NCBI GenBank assembly: GCA_019914995.1
Contig: CM034131.1
Span: 8,340,501 to 8,404,500 of the forward strand
Length of the DNA stretch: 64,000 nt
Direction of reading: 5' to 3'
From: Acanthochlamys bracteata
Lineage: Eukaryota; Streptophyta; Magnoliopsida; Pandanales; Velloziaceae
Part shown: positions 11,135 to 23,340 of the stretch, one piece after another
How positions within the stretch are numbered: position 1 is the first letter of the stretch
How the letters are laid out: the number at the start of each line of letters is the position of its first letter
Made by a program: the position numbers and the translations under genes
Notes under the pieces: generated by a model
What the model saw: the letters and a program-made list of their open reading frames with translations, nothing else
The model's database searches: none
Told to the model about the DNA's origin: nothing

Positions 11135-14100
11135 ATGGCTGAAGAAGCTACTGGAGCAAAACTGGTTTTCGCGATCAATGGTCGCCGGTATGAGCCCGTT
11201 GGGATCCATCCGTCGACCACTGTGCTTGAGTTTCTTCGCACTCGCACGCCTTTCAAAGGAGCTAAGCTTGGTTGCGGCGAAGGTTGATTGTTTCTTTCTT
11301 TCTCAGAATTTTCTTTGTTTAGTTTTAGGTTGATTGGATAGCATGTTAGTTCAAGTAACAACTGCACTGATAGTATTTTAGTTTTGGGAATGGGTGAATT
11401 TAGTGGTAAATGTTATTGAAGCATGTCTATTAAATGGCGTACTGCTGTTATTGGTGAAATACAGTACATGTGTTGGAGATTAGAGCTGGTTATTTTTTGG
11501 GGGATAGGGGTGGGGGGTTTGTAGAGTTGGACAAGCGTATATTAGGTGTGAATCTAATTTCATGTTACAGAGAGTTCTACAAGAATTGAACTGAATGAGC
11601 ACTTAGAATGGTGCCTTTGATCCTCTCAGTCGGTAATTTCCTGATTGCCGATGAGGCATATAGTGACTGTTGCTTCTAAAAATAGTGAAGCTTCGACACC
11701 TGCAAACTTTAAAGTGCAACGTTTTTAAGAGTTGAATAAAGTTAATGTAGAAAAGCTTTCTCCATTTGAACAGGTGGCTGTGGAGCCTGTGTTGTTCTGT
11801 TGTCAGCTTATGACCCTATACGTGATCATGTACATCAATACACAATCAGTTCATGTCTAACGCTTCTTTACAGCATAAACTTTTGTTCCATCACAACCAC
11901 AGAGGGTCTAGGCAATAGCAAGGATGGATTTCACGCAGTCCATCAGAGATTTTCGGGTTTTCATGCTTCTCAATGCGGTTTTTGTACTCCTGGGATGTGC
12001 ATTTCCCTGTTCTCTGCTCTTTTGAATGCTGATGATAAAACTGAAAGGCCTGAGCCTCCTCATGGGTTTTCCAAGCTCATGTCGTCTGAAGCTGAGAGAG
12101 CTGTGGCTGGGAATCTATGTAGATGTACCGGTTATAGGCCTATTGTTGATGCTTGCAAAAGCTTTGCGGCAGATGTTGACCTTGAAGATCTCGGTTTAAA
12201 CATCTATTGGAAGAAACAAGAGGATAATGCAAGCATAAGCAAATTACCTCTCTACGATCGAGATGTCATCCAGACATTCCCTGATTTTCTTAGGCATGAA
12301 ATCAAATCCTCGTTATGTGGCTTTTACGTCTCACCTGCTGAAAGATCAACGAATGCTGAAGTTACACGAGCACGTAAGTTAGCTGATGGCAAGAGTGCTC
12401 AACTAACAGAAAAATGTTGGTACCGCCCAAAGAGTTTGGATGAGCTTTATGGACTTATAAATTCCGAAAATGATTCAAGCACTGTTAAAATGGTAGTTGG
12501 GAATACTGGCTCTGGTATTTATAAAGAATTAAATCTGTATAATCAGTACGTTGATCTCAGAGGGATACCTGACCTCTCTGTGATTAAAAGACATAGGAAA
12601 GGCATGGATCTAGGAGCAGCTGTCACAATTTCAAAGGCTATTGAAGTTCTGAAAGATGATAAGGTTGATTTCTTTCATGAACATGATCGATTGGTTTTCA
12701 GAAAACTTGCAGAGCATTTGGGAAAAGTTGCTTCTGAGTTTGTCCGTAATACAGCTAGTTTGGGAGGAAATCTTGTGTTGGCACAGAGGAATCAATTTCC
12801 TTCTGACCTTGCTACAATACTTCTTGCTGCTGGCACAACTGTATGCATCCAAACAGCTTCAGAACAAGCTGTTGTAAGCCTTGAGAATTTTTTGAAGCAG
12901 CCTGCTTATGACTTTAAATGTGTACTTGTATATGTTCACATTCCATGCTGGAATATTGACGCCAGTCCAACCTTTAATCGTAATGGATTAGTTGATTTCA
13001 AGGCCACAAAATCATCCAATTTGTTATTTGAAACCTACCGAGCAGCTCCACGCCCTCTTGGCAATGCTGTGGCCTATTTAAATTGTGCTTTTGCAGCTCA
13101 GCTATCCTTGGATGACGAAATGGATGAAGTTTCTTTGTCTACTCTTTGCTTAGCTTTTGGGGCATTTGGGTGCAAGCATGCTGTCAGGGCTAGAAATGTT
13201 GAGAATTATCTAAGTAATAAAGCTGTTACCATGCAAGTTGTCCTTGAAGCAATTAGATTACTTAGAGAAGATGTTGTGCCCAACGAAGAAGTTCTACATT
13301 CTGCGTATAGATCCAGTTTGGCTTCTGCTTTCCTATTTAAATTTCTTTCTCCACTCACTAAAGATCTGAGTCATCTGGCTGAGCTTGTAAAGGATGCCAG
13401 GTCTGATGCTCTGAAGGGCCCAACTGCTAAAGGAATTGGTAATGGTTCTCAACATATTAATTCATTTCAGTTTGACAAAGAGAACTTGATTTTATCATCA
13501 TGGCAGTTTGTGGAATCTGGTGGAGATTATGTTCCAGTGGGTGAAGCAACTAAGAAAGTTGGAGCTGAGCTTCTAGCTTCGGGTATGAGCCACTTTGCTT
13601 TTCTATCAATTGACAAGTCATCTAGCAAACATGTGCTGCACTCTTGAGCTTTACTTCACATTTTTGCTTTGTTCTTTTGTGATAATTGATTATGCCAGGG
13701 ACTTTTGCTTGAGTCTGTGCTACTTTATTGCTCTGTTTGTTGGCTTTGTATGCATGCATGATGCAAAGTGTGTGAATGGCCTTTCATGTATCTTCTGTAT
13801 CTATATATGTTGTATGGGTGGTTAATATGCATTTTGAGCTTTCAAGTCTGGTTGAGAAATGATACTCAGAAGGGCTTGTTTCCATATGCATCATCTAATG
13901 TCTTGATTATGATTCTGTAGGTGAGGCAGTGTACGTTGATGACATTCCTTCTCCTGAAGACTGTTTATATGGAGCATTTGTTTATAGTACAATGCCTTTG
14001 GCATATGTTAAGGGCATGAAGTTTAACACTGCATTGATATCTGATAAAATTACTAAAGTTATTTCAGTTGGCGACATTCCAAGAGAGGGAATGAATATTG

Positions 14101-17100
14101 GAGCAAGCTGTATTTTTGGTAGCGAACCATTATTTGCTGACTCCCTTACTACATATGCTGGCCAACCTCTTGCTGTCGTGGTAAGTATTTGTGTAATTAC
14201 AATAGTAGTTTTTCCCTGCAAAAGCATAATGTTTCATGCCTAATCAGATTCGTACTTTGTCTGCATACAAATGGCTTGTTTAGCTTGCAGAATCGCAGAG
14301 GTGGGCAAACATGGCTGCTAAGCATGCAGTTATCGACTATGATACAGGTGGATTAGAACCTCCTATTCTGACTGTTGAAGATGCTGTCAGAAGATCTAGT
14401 TTCTTTGAGGTTCCTCCTTTCCTAGCACCTCACCATGTTGGTGATTATGTGAAAGGAATGGCAGAAGCTGATCAGAAAATTCTTTCAGCTGAGGTGATTC
14501 TCATAATCAATCTTATTTTATTTATTTTGATCATGTGCTTAAGTCGGAGTTCTTTTTCCTGTTGTTTCCTACATGCTATTTTACTTGTTGTATGCACCTT
14601 TGTGGTTAATGATTGTTTTCCCAGCTCCTTTGAGAATCCTTGAAGGAGGTAACATGATAAATGCAAAATTTTTAGATTCAAGTGCAAATCTATTACGAAG
14701 TAACCGGGAACAAAACCAGTATAGAAGACGAATAAGATGAATTAGAGAAATAGACAAAATAATGGAGAAATAGATAAAATAGAAAAAGATAGACGAACAA
14801 GACGAGAATAGATTGAAACAGATGAATTAGAGAAAAGTAGAGAAAAGTAAAGAAAACTGAAACCTTTGTCATTGATTATATGGGTGTTGAACTTTTTATT
14901 TATAATTAGAAATCATACATTGTGAATGGAGTTCTAAACGTAATACAACTCTTATTTAGTTAGGACTTCAATTCAATTGGAACACAATACCTAAAAAGAA
15001 ATAAATTATAGTTTTCTATTGAAACTCAAACTTTTAAAGAAACGTAAACTCTAACTAATTTGACTCTTATACAGAATTGTAACATTTAAATCTCTGAAAA
15101 TCAACAGTGTACTTAAAGTTGATAACAATCGATGTCTCAGTAATTTGAAATCGGTCAAACCAACAAAATAAATATTTAAAAAATAGTAGCAGATATGGCA
15201 ATAAACCAATATAAATTGAGAATTCTTAATCAATTATTTATTAATACAAATCGTAATAACTTGTGCTTGATAGGATAATGCGTAGAAGCTCGATACTCTA
15301 TAGAATATATCTGACTCTGATACTAATCGTTACGAAATAACCGAAAACAATACGAGTATAGAAGACGAACAAGATGAAAAATAGACATAATAAGGTTAGA
15401 AATAGATGAACTAGATAAAGATAGATGAATAAGACGAGAATAGATTGAACAATGTAAAAAAAAGTTGAATTTGAGGAAGTTAAAAGAAATTAAATAAAAT
15501 TGATTACATTTTTTAATGATCATATGACGTGTTGAACATCTTATTTATAATTAGAACTTATATCTTGTGGATAGAATATTAAATATAATACAATTCTTCT
15601 TCAATTAGGACTTCAACCTAACTGGAACACATAATACCTAAAAAAAATAAATATGATTTTCTAGTGAAATTCAATTTTCTAAAGAAACTCAACTCTATCT
15701 AATTTGACCCTTATGAATTGTAACAAAGTTACGGTGTAGCAAAGCTAGGCTGCTAATCTTTATTTCATAAAAGAGCAATATAGAACGTACATATGAGCAG
15801 TAAGTATGAATTTTGTATTTAAAGCTGTCTATACATATACTTTGTCTTAGTATATATCATCTTTGTAGTTACTATTAATATTTGTCGATGTATATATAAT
15901 ATGGTTTTGATAGTTTTAGAAAAGCTTATGATAGAGTATCTAGAGCAGTGTTATGGTGGATGTTAGAAAGAAAAGAGTATACCTAATACATATAAAAGTC
16001 ATTAATGATATGTACTTTACAGTAGTTAGTTGAATATACTATAATGGTGATATTAGTAAAGAGTTTTCTATTACTATAGATTTACATCAAGGTTCAGTTT
16101 TAAGCTTTTATATTTGTCTTAGTAATAGATGAACTCACTCCACATATTCAAGATCAAATATCGTAGTGTATATTATTCGCTGATGACATAATCTTAGTTA
16201 ACAAGACAAAAAAGATATTAAGTTATAAATTAGAATGTTTGTGGAGTACCTTAGAATATGATGATCTTAAACTAAGTAGAACTAAGACAAAATACATGCA
16301 TTGTCATCTTAGTAAACATAAGAATAATGAATATTATTATTGCTATAGAGGATTGTACTGTACCATAAAGTGGTAGTTTTAAATATTTAAATTCAAATAA
16401 TAATAAGGAAGGAAGAATTGAAGAACATGCATAGAATTAAAACAGGATGGATATAATGGCGATGTGCTACCGAAATCTTGCGTAATAAGAAATCTCTCTA
16501 AAGCTATAATCAGTTTTATAAAACTGTCATTCTGCCAGCAATATTATACGGTAGTGAGTGCTGAGCTATTAAAGGTTAAGGGATTATTAAAATAAATATA
16601 GCAAAAATGAGAATGTTAAGATGAATGTGTGGGTATATTAGAATGGATAAAATACGAAATAAAAATCTACACCAACAAGCAACTGTCGTGCCGATCGATG
16701 ATAAAGAAAGATAGGCTTAGGTGGTTCGGACATGTCTTGTGCAGACTTAAGATGCTGCCGTGCATATGATTGATACAATTTCATTTAAACACCTTAGGAG
16801 AAAAAGATATAGACCTAAATTCACTTGGCATAGAGTGGTGCGAAGGATCTAAAGGAATTGAATCTATCACTGGATCTAGAGGAATTGAATCTATCATTGG
16901 ATCTTATTTATAATCGAACGAAATAGAGAAAACGGATTCATGTAAGCGATAAAAAATTTAGTTTGTTGTTGTTTGTATTTGTCTTTGTATATATCCTCTT
17001 GTATTTACTTTAAATATCTCTATTGCTATAACCTGTCAAACTTAGGTAATGTGAGTTTTTGCAGGTGATAATTGGTTCGCAATATTACTTTTACATAGAG

Positions 17101-20100
17101 ACACAGACCTCACTTGCCATACCAGATGAAGACAACTGCATTGTGGTATACAGCTCGACTCAGTGCCCTGAGAATGAACAGCAAGTGATTTCAAAATGCC
17201 TAGGTGTTCCCCACCATAATGTTCGTGTGATTACAAGAAGAGTTGGGGGAGGATTTGGTGGAAAGGCTATCCGAGCATTTCCAGTATGCACTATGCTTAT
17301 GATCTTTCATAGATTTTCATCAACATATTAAGTAATCTAGAAAAAGCAGAAAGGAGAATATCCAAAATATGATTATAAAATCAGTTGAAATAGCTAGAAT
17401 GCCGGAAAGGTTAATTGCGTGATATCAGTTCATTGGGCTATTACTGTAGTGAGGATCATAGCAGCATTTGGAAATCTGTCTTAGGAAACTAAACATGATT
17501 CAATCTAGGCATTATACTAAGGATTCTAGGGAGCCCCTGATTCAATATCATGCTATACCTCCATGAAATCTAGTGGAAGATCAGCCTTAACTGTTTTACT
17601 TGACACATAATGGAAAATCCTTAAGAAATGTTCTGTGCAGCTCAGAAGTTTCAGTAGCTATTTCGCAGCATTATTGAATTATATAAAATGCTGTATACTT
17701 GATTCTTTTCGCTACCTTTCTCTATGGTTAAGTTTACTATTTGCAAGCTGATAATATGCCCTAGAGATCTTGTCGCCATTTAACACAAAAAATGAGAGAA
17801 AAGAGTTAAAGTTTTTGGTTATATGTAGAACATGGTAGCAAATTCTTTTGGCATGAACATAAGTCTTTTGTCTGTGTTTGTTTTCAAAGATGTAGTAACT
17901 TATAGTTAAGAGACTCAAGAAGAACTTTATGGCACCAGGTTGCAACTGCTTGTGCAGTAGCAGCATACAAGCTGCGTCGCCCTGTCCGCATGTATCTTGA
18001 TCGCAAAACCGATATGGTAATGGCTGGGGGAAGACATCCAATGAAAGTGAAGTACTCTGTTGGGTTTAAGTCTGACGGGAAGATCACAGCTTTGCACATT
18101 GATCTTCTGATAAATGCAGGTATATCCGAGGATGTCAGTCCTATTTTGCCACATAACATTATAGGAGCACTCAAGAAATATAACTGGGGAGCTCTGTCTT
18201 TTGATGTGAAACTATGCAAGACGAACATTTCAACTAAGTCAGCGATGCGAGCTCCAGGTGAAGTACAGGGATCTTTTATTGCTGAAGCTGTTATCGAGCA
18301 TGTGGCATATGTTCTTTCACTACCTGCTGATTTTGTTAGGAAAAAGAACCTTCACTCCTTTGAGAGCCTTATGATGTTCAATAGAGACAGTGCGGGAGAA
18401 GCTTCTGCGTATACTTTACCTTCTATATATGACAAATTAACTTCATATCCAAGCTATGATGACAGTGTTGAAATGATTAGGAAGTATAATCAATGTAATA
18501 AATGGAAGAAGAGGGGAATGTCCTGTGTGCCAATTGTCCATCCTGTGTCACTTCGACCAACACCAGGAAAAGTGGGTATACTTAATGATGGATCGATTGT
18601 TGTTGAGGTTGGCGGTATTGAACTAGGCCAGGGACTCTGGACAAAGGTGAAGCAGATGACAGCATTTGCTCTTAGCCAACTATGGCCTGATAGAAGTCAA
18701 AACCTCTTGGACAGGGTGCGGGTCATTCAAGCTGACACGTTAAGTTTGATCCAAGGAGGATGGACGGCTGGGAGCACTACGTCTGAATCAAGTTGCGAAG
18801 CAATCCGGCTTGCCTGCAATGTTCTGGTTGACAGGTTGAAGAGTCTTAAGGATAAACTAGAAAGTGATAAGGGTAAAGTCTCATGGGATTCTCTAATCGT
18901 ACAGGTAATAATTCAGTATTGCAACAATAATTAACTTGAAGTTTGTTTTTCTGTATGCTTTGCTGCTTATGTTGTACCATGGTGCTTTTGCCTGTATACC
19001 CTTGCTTTAGGTGTCTTTGAGCCCCTTTTGAAGTAGACGTGCTTAGTTTTCTGTATTAATTCATATGTCTTCCCTTCCTCTGGATCGTTTTGAAATGTAT
19101 TAGATGCAAAATATTTATGCTGCAAACCCACTTACAAAGAAAATCAGTCATATGTTGTTTTAACATTTCTATCCGCTCTCATTGAGAACTCAAAAGGGTC
19201 CATGATGACCTAGCGAGGCCTTCATTTGGCTTTAACATCCATTCTTTTTCTGTGTTTTTCTTTCTCTCCAGGTTTTTCCTTTTGTAATGCATCCTAAATA
19301 GAGTGGTTATAATGTGCAAAAATGGAAGAAACCTAGAGACATGTTTGTGTTAAACCTTCAGCAATAAGTCCTATATTCTTTGCATGCAGGCAAGTCTACA
19401 AGCTGTGAATTTGTCAGCAAGCACTTATTGGGTCCCAGAGTCTATGAGTTACCTGAACTATGGTGCTGCTAAGAGTGAGGTATGCTTCTTCTTCGCTCCT
19501 TATAAACTAAATAAATAGCTTATAGACACTAGAAGATTTTATAGATCACTCTCTTATTGGCTAAGTTGTATTCATCAATGTTGAACTTGGACTTCATTGT
19601 ATTTGCAGGTGGAGGTTGATCTTCTTACAGGTGCAATTACAATTTTATGTTCAGATTTGGTGTATGATTGCGGTCAGAGCCTTAATCCTGCAGTAGATTT
19701 GGGACAGGTCAGCTATATCTGTTGATGAGAATTAATAAAATTCAGCATCCTATTAGAGTTTGAAAGTAACCTGTGTTGATTCCATATGCGACAATCATGT
19801 TTACATGGTGCAGATTGAAGGTGCTTTTGTTCAAGGGGTAGGGTTTTTCATGTATGAAGAGTATCTTGCAAACTCTGACGGATTGACAATTTCAGATGGG
19901 ACTTGGACATACAAGATCCCAACTGTTGATACGATACCCAAACAGTTCAATGTTGAAATCCTAAACAGTGGACATCATAAGGAGCGTGTTCTTTCCTCGA
20001 AAGGTAACATGCAATTCTCCTCACTAAGTTGCAATTTCTACTATTCTTTGGAACCTTCGAGAATCGAGACATTAAAAGTTCACATTGCACTCTTCTGTAT

Positions 20101-20350
20101 GTGGAAATTTCAAACAGCTTCTGGAGAACCCCCCTTACTCCTAGCGGTGTCAGTTCACTGTGCAACAAGAGCTGCAATCAAGGCAGCTAGAGATGACTAT
20201 TTCTTGTATACGGGATCAGAAGGCTCACCTGCACCCTTTCAATTGCACGTTCCCGCAACAATGCCAGTAATCAAGGAACTCTGCGGTTTGGATAATGTAG
20301 AGAAGTACCTGGAAATGTCTATAGCAACACATGAATCAATGCCACCATAA
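11135..20350 (+). CDS. AAO: aldehyde oxidase (abscisic/indole-3-aldehyde oxidase family), 1407 aa
   Basis: Ten exons close in frame: 11135-11282, 11774-13582, 13921-14180, 14284-14493, 17065-17283, 17939-18904, 19390-19479, 19609-19707, 19814-20003 and 20118-20350. This molybdo-flavoprotein oxidises aldehydes to acids with O2; relatives make abscisic acid or indole-3-acetic acid in the cytosol. The first [2Fe-2S] cluster uses C47, C52, C55 and C77 (GCGEGGCGAC). The second uses C117, C120, C165 and C167 (CGFC ... CRC). An FAD-binding domain follows (about 200-560). The molybdenum-cofactor domain shows RRVGGGFGGK, MRAPGEVQGSFIAE and GGIELGQGLWTK, and the catalytic Glu lies in SGEPPLLLA near the C-terminus. 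Length is typical. Intron 4 is swollen to 2.6 kb by two mobile elements. Whether it prefers abscisic aldehyde or another substrate cannot be told from motifs. Confidence 0.95.
14692..15725 (-). mobile_element. TRIM-type miniature LTR retrotransposon in aldehyde oxidase intron 4
   Basis: Two direct repeats of about 395 bp (14692-15084 and 15329-15725) flank only about 244 bp. Read on the minus strand each repeat starts TGTTACAATTC. The upstream copy is followed directly by TTAGTATCAGAGTC, close to the usual initiator-Met tRNA primer-binding site (TGGTATCAGAGCC). The internal part has no coding capacity, so this is a terminal-repeat element in miniature or a strongly deleted LTR element. The copies differ at many positions, so the insertion is old. 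No convincing target-site duplication was found. Confidence 0.72.
15900..16975 (+). mobile_element. degenerate RTE-like LINE (3' part of reverse transcriptase) in aldehyde oxidase intron 4
   Basis: Translated pieces match a non-LTR reverse transcriptase. FRKAYDRVSRAVLWWMLE lies near 15915-15970 and DELTPHIQDQIS at about 16130-16165. LFADDIILVNKTKK carries the catalytic FADD at about 16170-16215, then LKLSRTKTKYMHC near 16265-16305. The downstream segment typical of plant RTE-like elements follows: ILYGSECWAI-like, MRMLR.MCGYIRMDKIRN near 16610-16665 and RLRWFGH-like near 16715. The 3' end at about 16950-16975 runs into TTGTTGTTG, as in RTE tails. Many stops show it is dead. The 5' end is missing. 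It lies in the same direction as the host gene. Confidence 0.82.
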
Positions 20351-20759
20351 CTTGATGTTATGTGTGTCTATCAACATAATTGATTTACCAGTTTGGTGTC
20401 TTATGCTAGATAGATGCCATTGGTGATAAGACAAATATACATATCATGTACAGGTATCAATTTGCATACTGTAAAACCATCTATTCTATATATATAGAAT
20501 AAACTTCATACTTCTCCGAGAAACAAGGATCTAAACGATCTCCACAATTAGCCAACATGATCTCGAAGCATTAGAGTTGGGTAAGTTTCAGTGGTGATAT
20601 TCACCATGGAGATACATAGTAGCTCAACTGACATTATTGAGTTTCACAAGTTTCTCCTATCATCCCATGTCATAGGGCGTAAGATCCTATCTGCTTCTGC
20701 GCATGAATATAAGTTGTTTGTAGATGTAAAGCCATTTTGTTAAATGGTGGCAAATAGCT
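20351..20759. other. aldehyde oxidase 3' flank
   Basis: This is the 3' UTR and downstream flank of the aldehyde oxidase gene. No other feature is seen. Confidence 0.45.
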
Positions 20760-21306
20760 TGTTGAATTATGTACAAGCTAGATATGTATGCAAAAAGACA
20801 TAAGGTCAATGGTTAGGGAAGATAGAATAGAACCATCATTTAAGAAGTTTGAAAGTCCAATGATTAAAGAAACTTAAAGCAATTAATTAGAAGATAGAAG
20901 CCCAAAAAATTTGAATAATTAATTGAATAAAGAAAGGCTAAATATTTAAAAATTTAAGAATTTTTTTGACGACACTATAAATAGATGTGAGAGGCATTCG
21001 TTCAGATAATAGCAATATCGATCATAACAGCAATCACAAAATTAAGTGTGAGAGATAAAGCTTAGAACATTATAGTCAGAATTCTCACTTAATATGTAAT
21101 AATTATAATTGATGTGAATTACTAATTTTTTTGAAACGAGCTTGTTTTTTCATATAATTTTTTTTAATTTTTTTTACATAAATATATTGTGATGTAATAT
21201 TTTATTTATGTATCAATTATTATATTGCTATATGTAAAAAATTTTGAATATGTTTTTTATTTTAGCTACGTCTAGCTGCAATTAAAACATTTTGATATTT
21301 TCAACA
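20760..21306 (+). mobile_element. probable solo LTR
   Basis: The segment begins TGTTGAA and ends TTCAACA, a perfect 7-bp terminal inverted repeat of the TG...CA type. It contains a promoter-like CTATAAATAG at about 20975-20987 and AT-rich 3' sequence. Length (547 bp) and layout fit a solo LTR of a Copia-type element. The tetranucleotide ATAG lies near both ends and could be a remnant target duplication, but two extra bases separate it on the left. No internal retrotransposon sequence was found. Confidence 0.45.
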
Positions 21307-21660
21307 ATAGAGACGAATTGATGGTTCTGTTTCCTATCGTGTCCACTCAGATTCACCATAAAGCTAAATATTTCTGCATGAATATAACTACTGAAGCCTC
21401 CCGTTTGAAAGACAGGCTCGTGAGTTCTAAAGTCTGTCGATAGTTGTTGCCAACATTTTCAGTTTGCTAACATTCAGCACTTCATCAGCAATGATTTATG
21501 CTTCATGGCTGTCAATCAAAGACCTGATTATGCAAATCCAATTGTTAGGGCCTGATATTGCAAACTTCTAATTTTTTATCAGAACACCACAGTGATTGAT
21601 TGTCGAAGCAGCTGATCTTCAACTCGAACATTCCCCTTTTCATCGTGGGAAAATATCGCG

Positions 21661-23340
21661 ATGATCTCTCTCCTCGCCGGCGTTCGCATCTCCGCCTCGC
21701 AAGCGATAGTTCTATTCATTGGGCGATCTCCTTCTAGAAGACCGCTGCGGTTCCTCTCTGTGAAAGCTGCTTCCAACCTCGACCCTCCCGACGTTTCTCG
21801 CCTCGCCGACGCCGCTCGCATTTCCCTCTCCCCGTCTCAAGTAATTAATCGTTGGGCTGTATTGACCAATTTATAATAAATTAGCTGTTCTGAGGAATTT
21901 AGTGCTTAGATTCATTTTGAGTTTGATATTTTGTAGGTGGAAGAATTTAGTCCCAAGATTAAACAGGTAGTTGATTGGTAAGTCTACCAGAAACACACAT
22001 TTTCCAATTGCTTCATGTTCTTTTTCTTAGAAAATCACGTGTTATAATTCTTAGCTATATTGGCAATGAATGGGCGATTTGAGCTTTGGTTTCTTTTTTC
22101 TGAGTTGAATCTTGCCCTGGTATGAACCAAGGTATGCTTTTTGAATTGATTGATATTGTTCATCTGAGATTCGCAGAGCAGTGTTCTTCGAAGAGATGGT
22201 ATTGCATTCGCTAATTGATAGTAGGATTCCTCTCAATGTTCTTATCATGACTTGTATCGTTCAACTGTGTTCTTGAAATAATTCAAGCAGAAAAAGCTCG
22301 CATTGGTTATCAATAAGAGAAGATACTAGTTTTCCTCCTAACTATATATCGCTATATCCTCAAACTTTTGCTACACGTCAAGCGTTAACACAATGGTAGC
22401 ATCAACCTTTGTTTAACTTACGTGCTTTTGGAAGTTTTTATTTAAACGCCATTTGAAATCTTTGTAGTTTCTTGTTCTGTTCCAATGATGGAACCTCCTC
22501 CAGTCATCAAATGGCAATATCATTTGTCTGCATATAATAGTGAACAATATTGCAAATCACATGTCTTTGTTAGCAACTAACCTGCTCTCATTGTTAACTT
22601 TATCAGGTTTGGGCAACTTCAAGATGTCAATCTTGAACAAATTCAACCTTCATTTCGAGCTGGTTTGTATTCGCATGCTTATCTAGATTTCTTTAAGTAA
22701 ACAGTCCTTAGGAAGATGTTGGATTTTCTTAATCTTCGCTTCTTCTTTAAGAGAATTACATGTATTAGAAATGTGAAAACACTTCTTTTTTTTGTTTTTG
22801 CACATTGAAAGTCACAGTGGTGTTTATTACTAGTATTGAGTGTAAATATCTTCAGTCTATTCTGTGGATAGAGCAAGCAATGAATGTTATGGTGTCATCT
22901 TGTACATACTTTATTGTTTTGACAGGGCTTTTCTAGGTCATGGTATTCTAAGTCTTCGCTGTATAATTCTAAGAGGAACTGGATTTTGCTAGCTTACAAA
23001 AATAAATCATAAAAGCAACTTAGGAATGGCCCAAAGATGGAACATGCTTTGGGAGCTCTGCTTGCTAATAGGACAACTTTTTACTCTTTGATACATTTAG
23101 TTCATACCTTCGCCAACTTTTGTGTCAGATACTGAAGTTGCCACGGAACCGAGAGAGGATTGCCCAGAAACATTTGAGAACAGGTAAGAACAAATCCACT
23201 TAGCTGTTTGTAGATATTTATTAAAAATATGATCTATTACTTATTAAAAATTACGTTATTACAGAGAGCAGATTCTTGGAGCTATACCACAATATGATAA
23301 TCCATACATCAGAGTTCCTAAAGTAGTTAACAAAGAATGA
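21661..23340 (+). CDS. GATC: glutamyl-tRNA(Gln) amidotransferase subunit C, organellar, 135 aa
   Basis: Five exons join in frame: 21661-21840, 21937-21977, 22607-22662, 23129-23183 and 23265-23340. GatC is the small subunit of the GatCAB amidotransferase, which turns Glu-tRNA(Gln) into Gln-tRNA(Gln) in chloroplasts and mitochondria, where no glutaminyl-tRNA synthetase acts. The first 38 residues are Arg/Ser-rich and hydrophobic without acidic residues, as in a transit peptide. The Gat-C domain follows with PPDVSRLADAARISLSP, EFSPKIKQVVDWFGQLQDV, the PETFENREQIL motif and the C-terminal YIRVPKVVNKE. The ATG at 21661 is the first in the frame. Length fits plant GatC. The 135 bp of 5' flank after TTATCAGAAC holds the promoter or leader. 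Confidence 0.93.
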
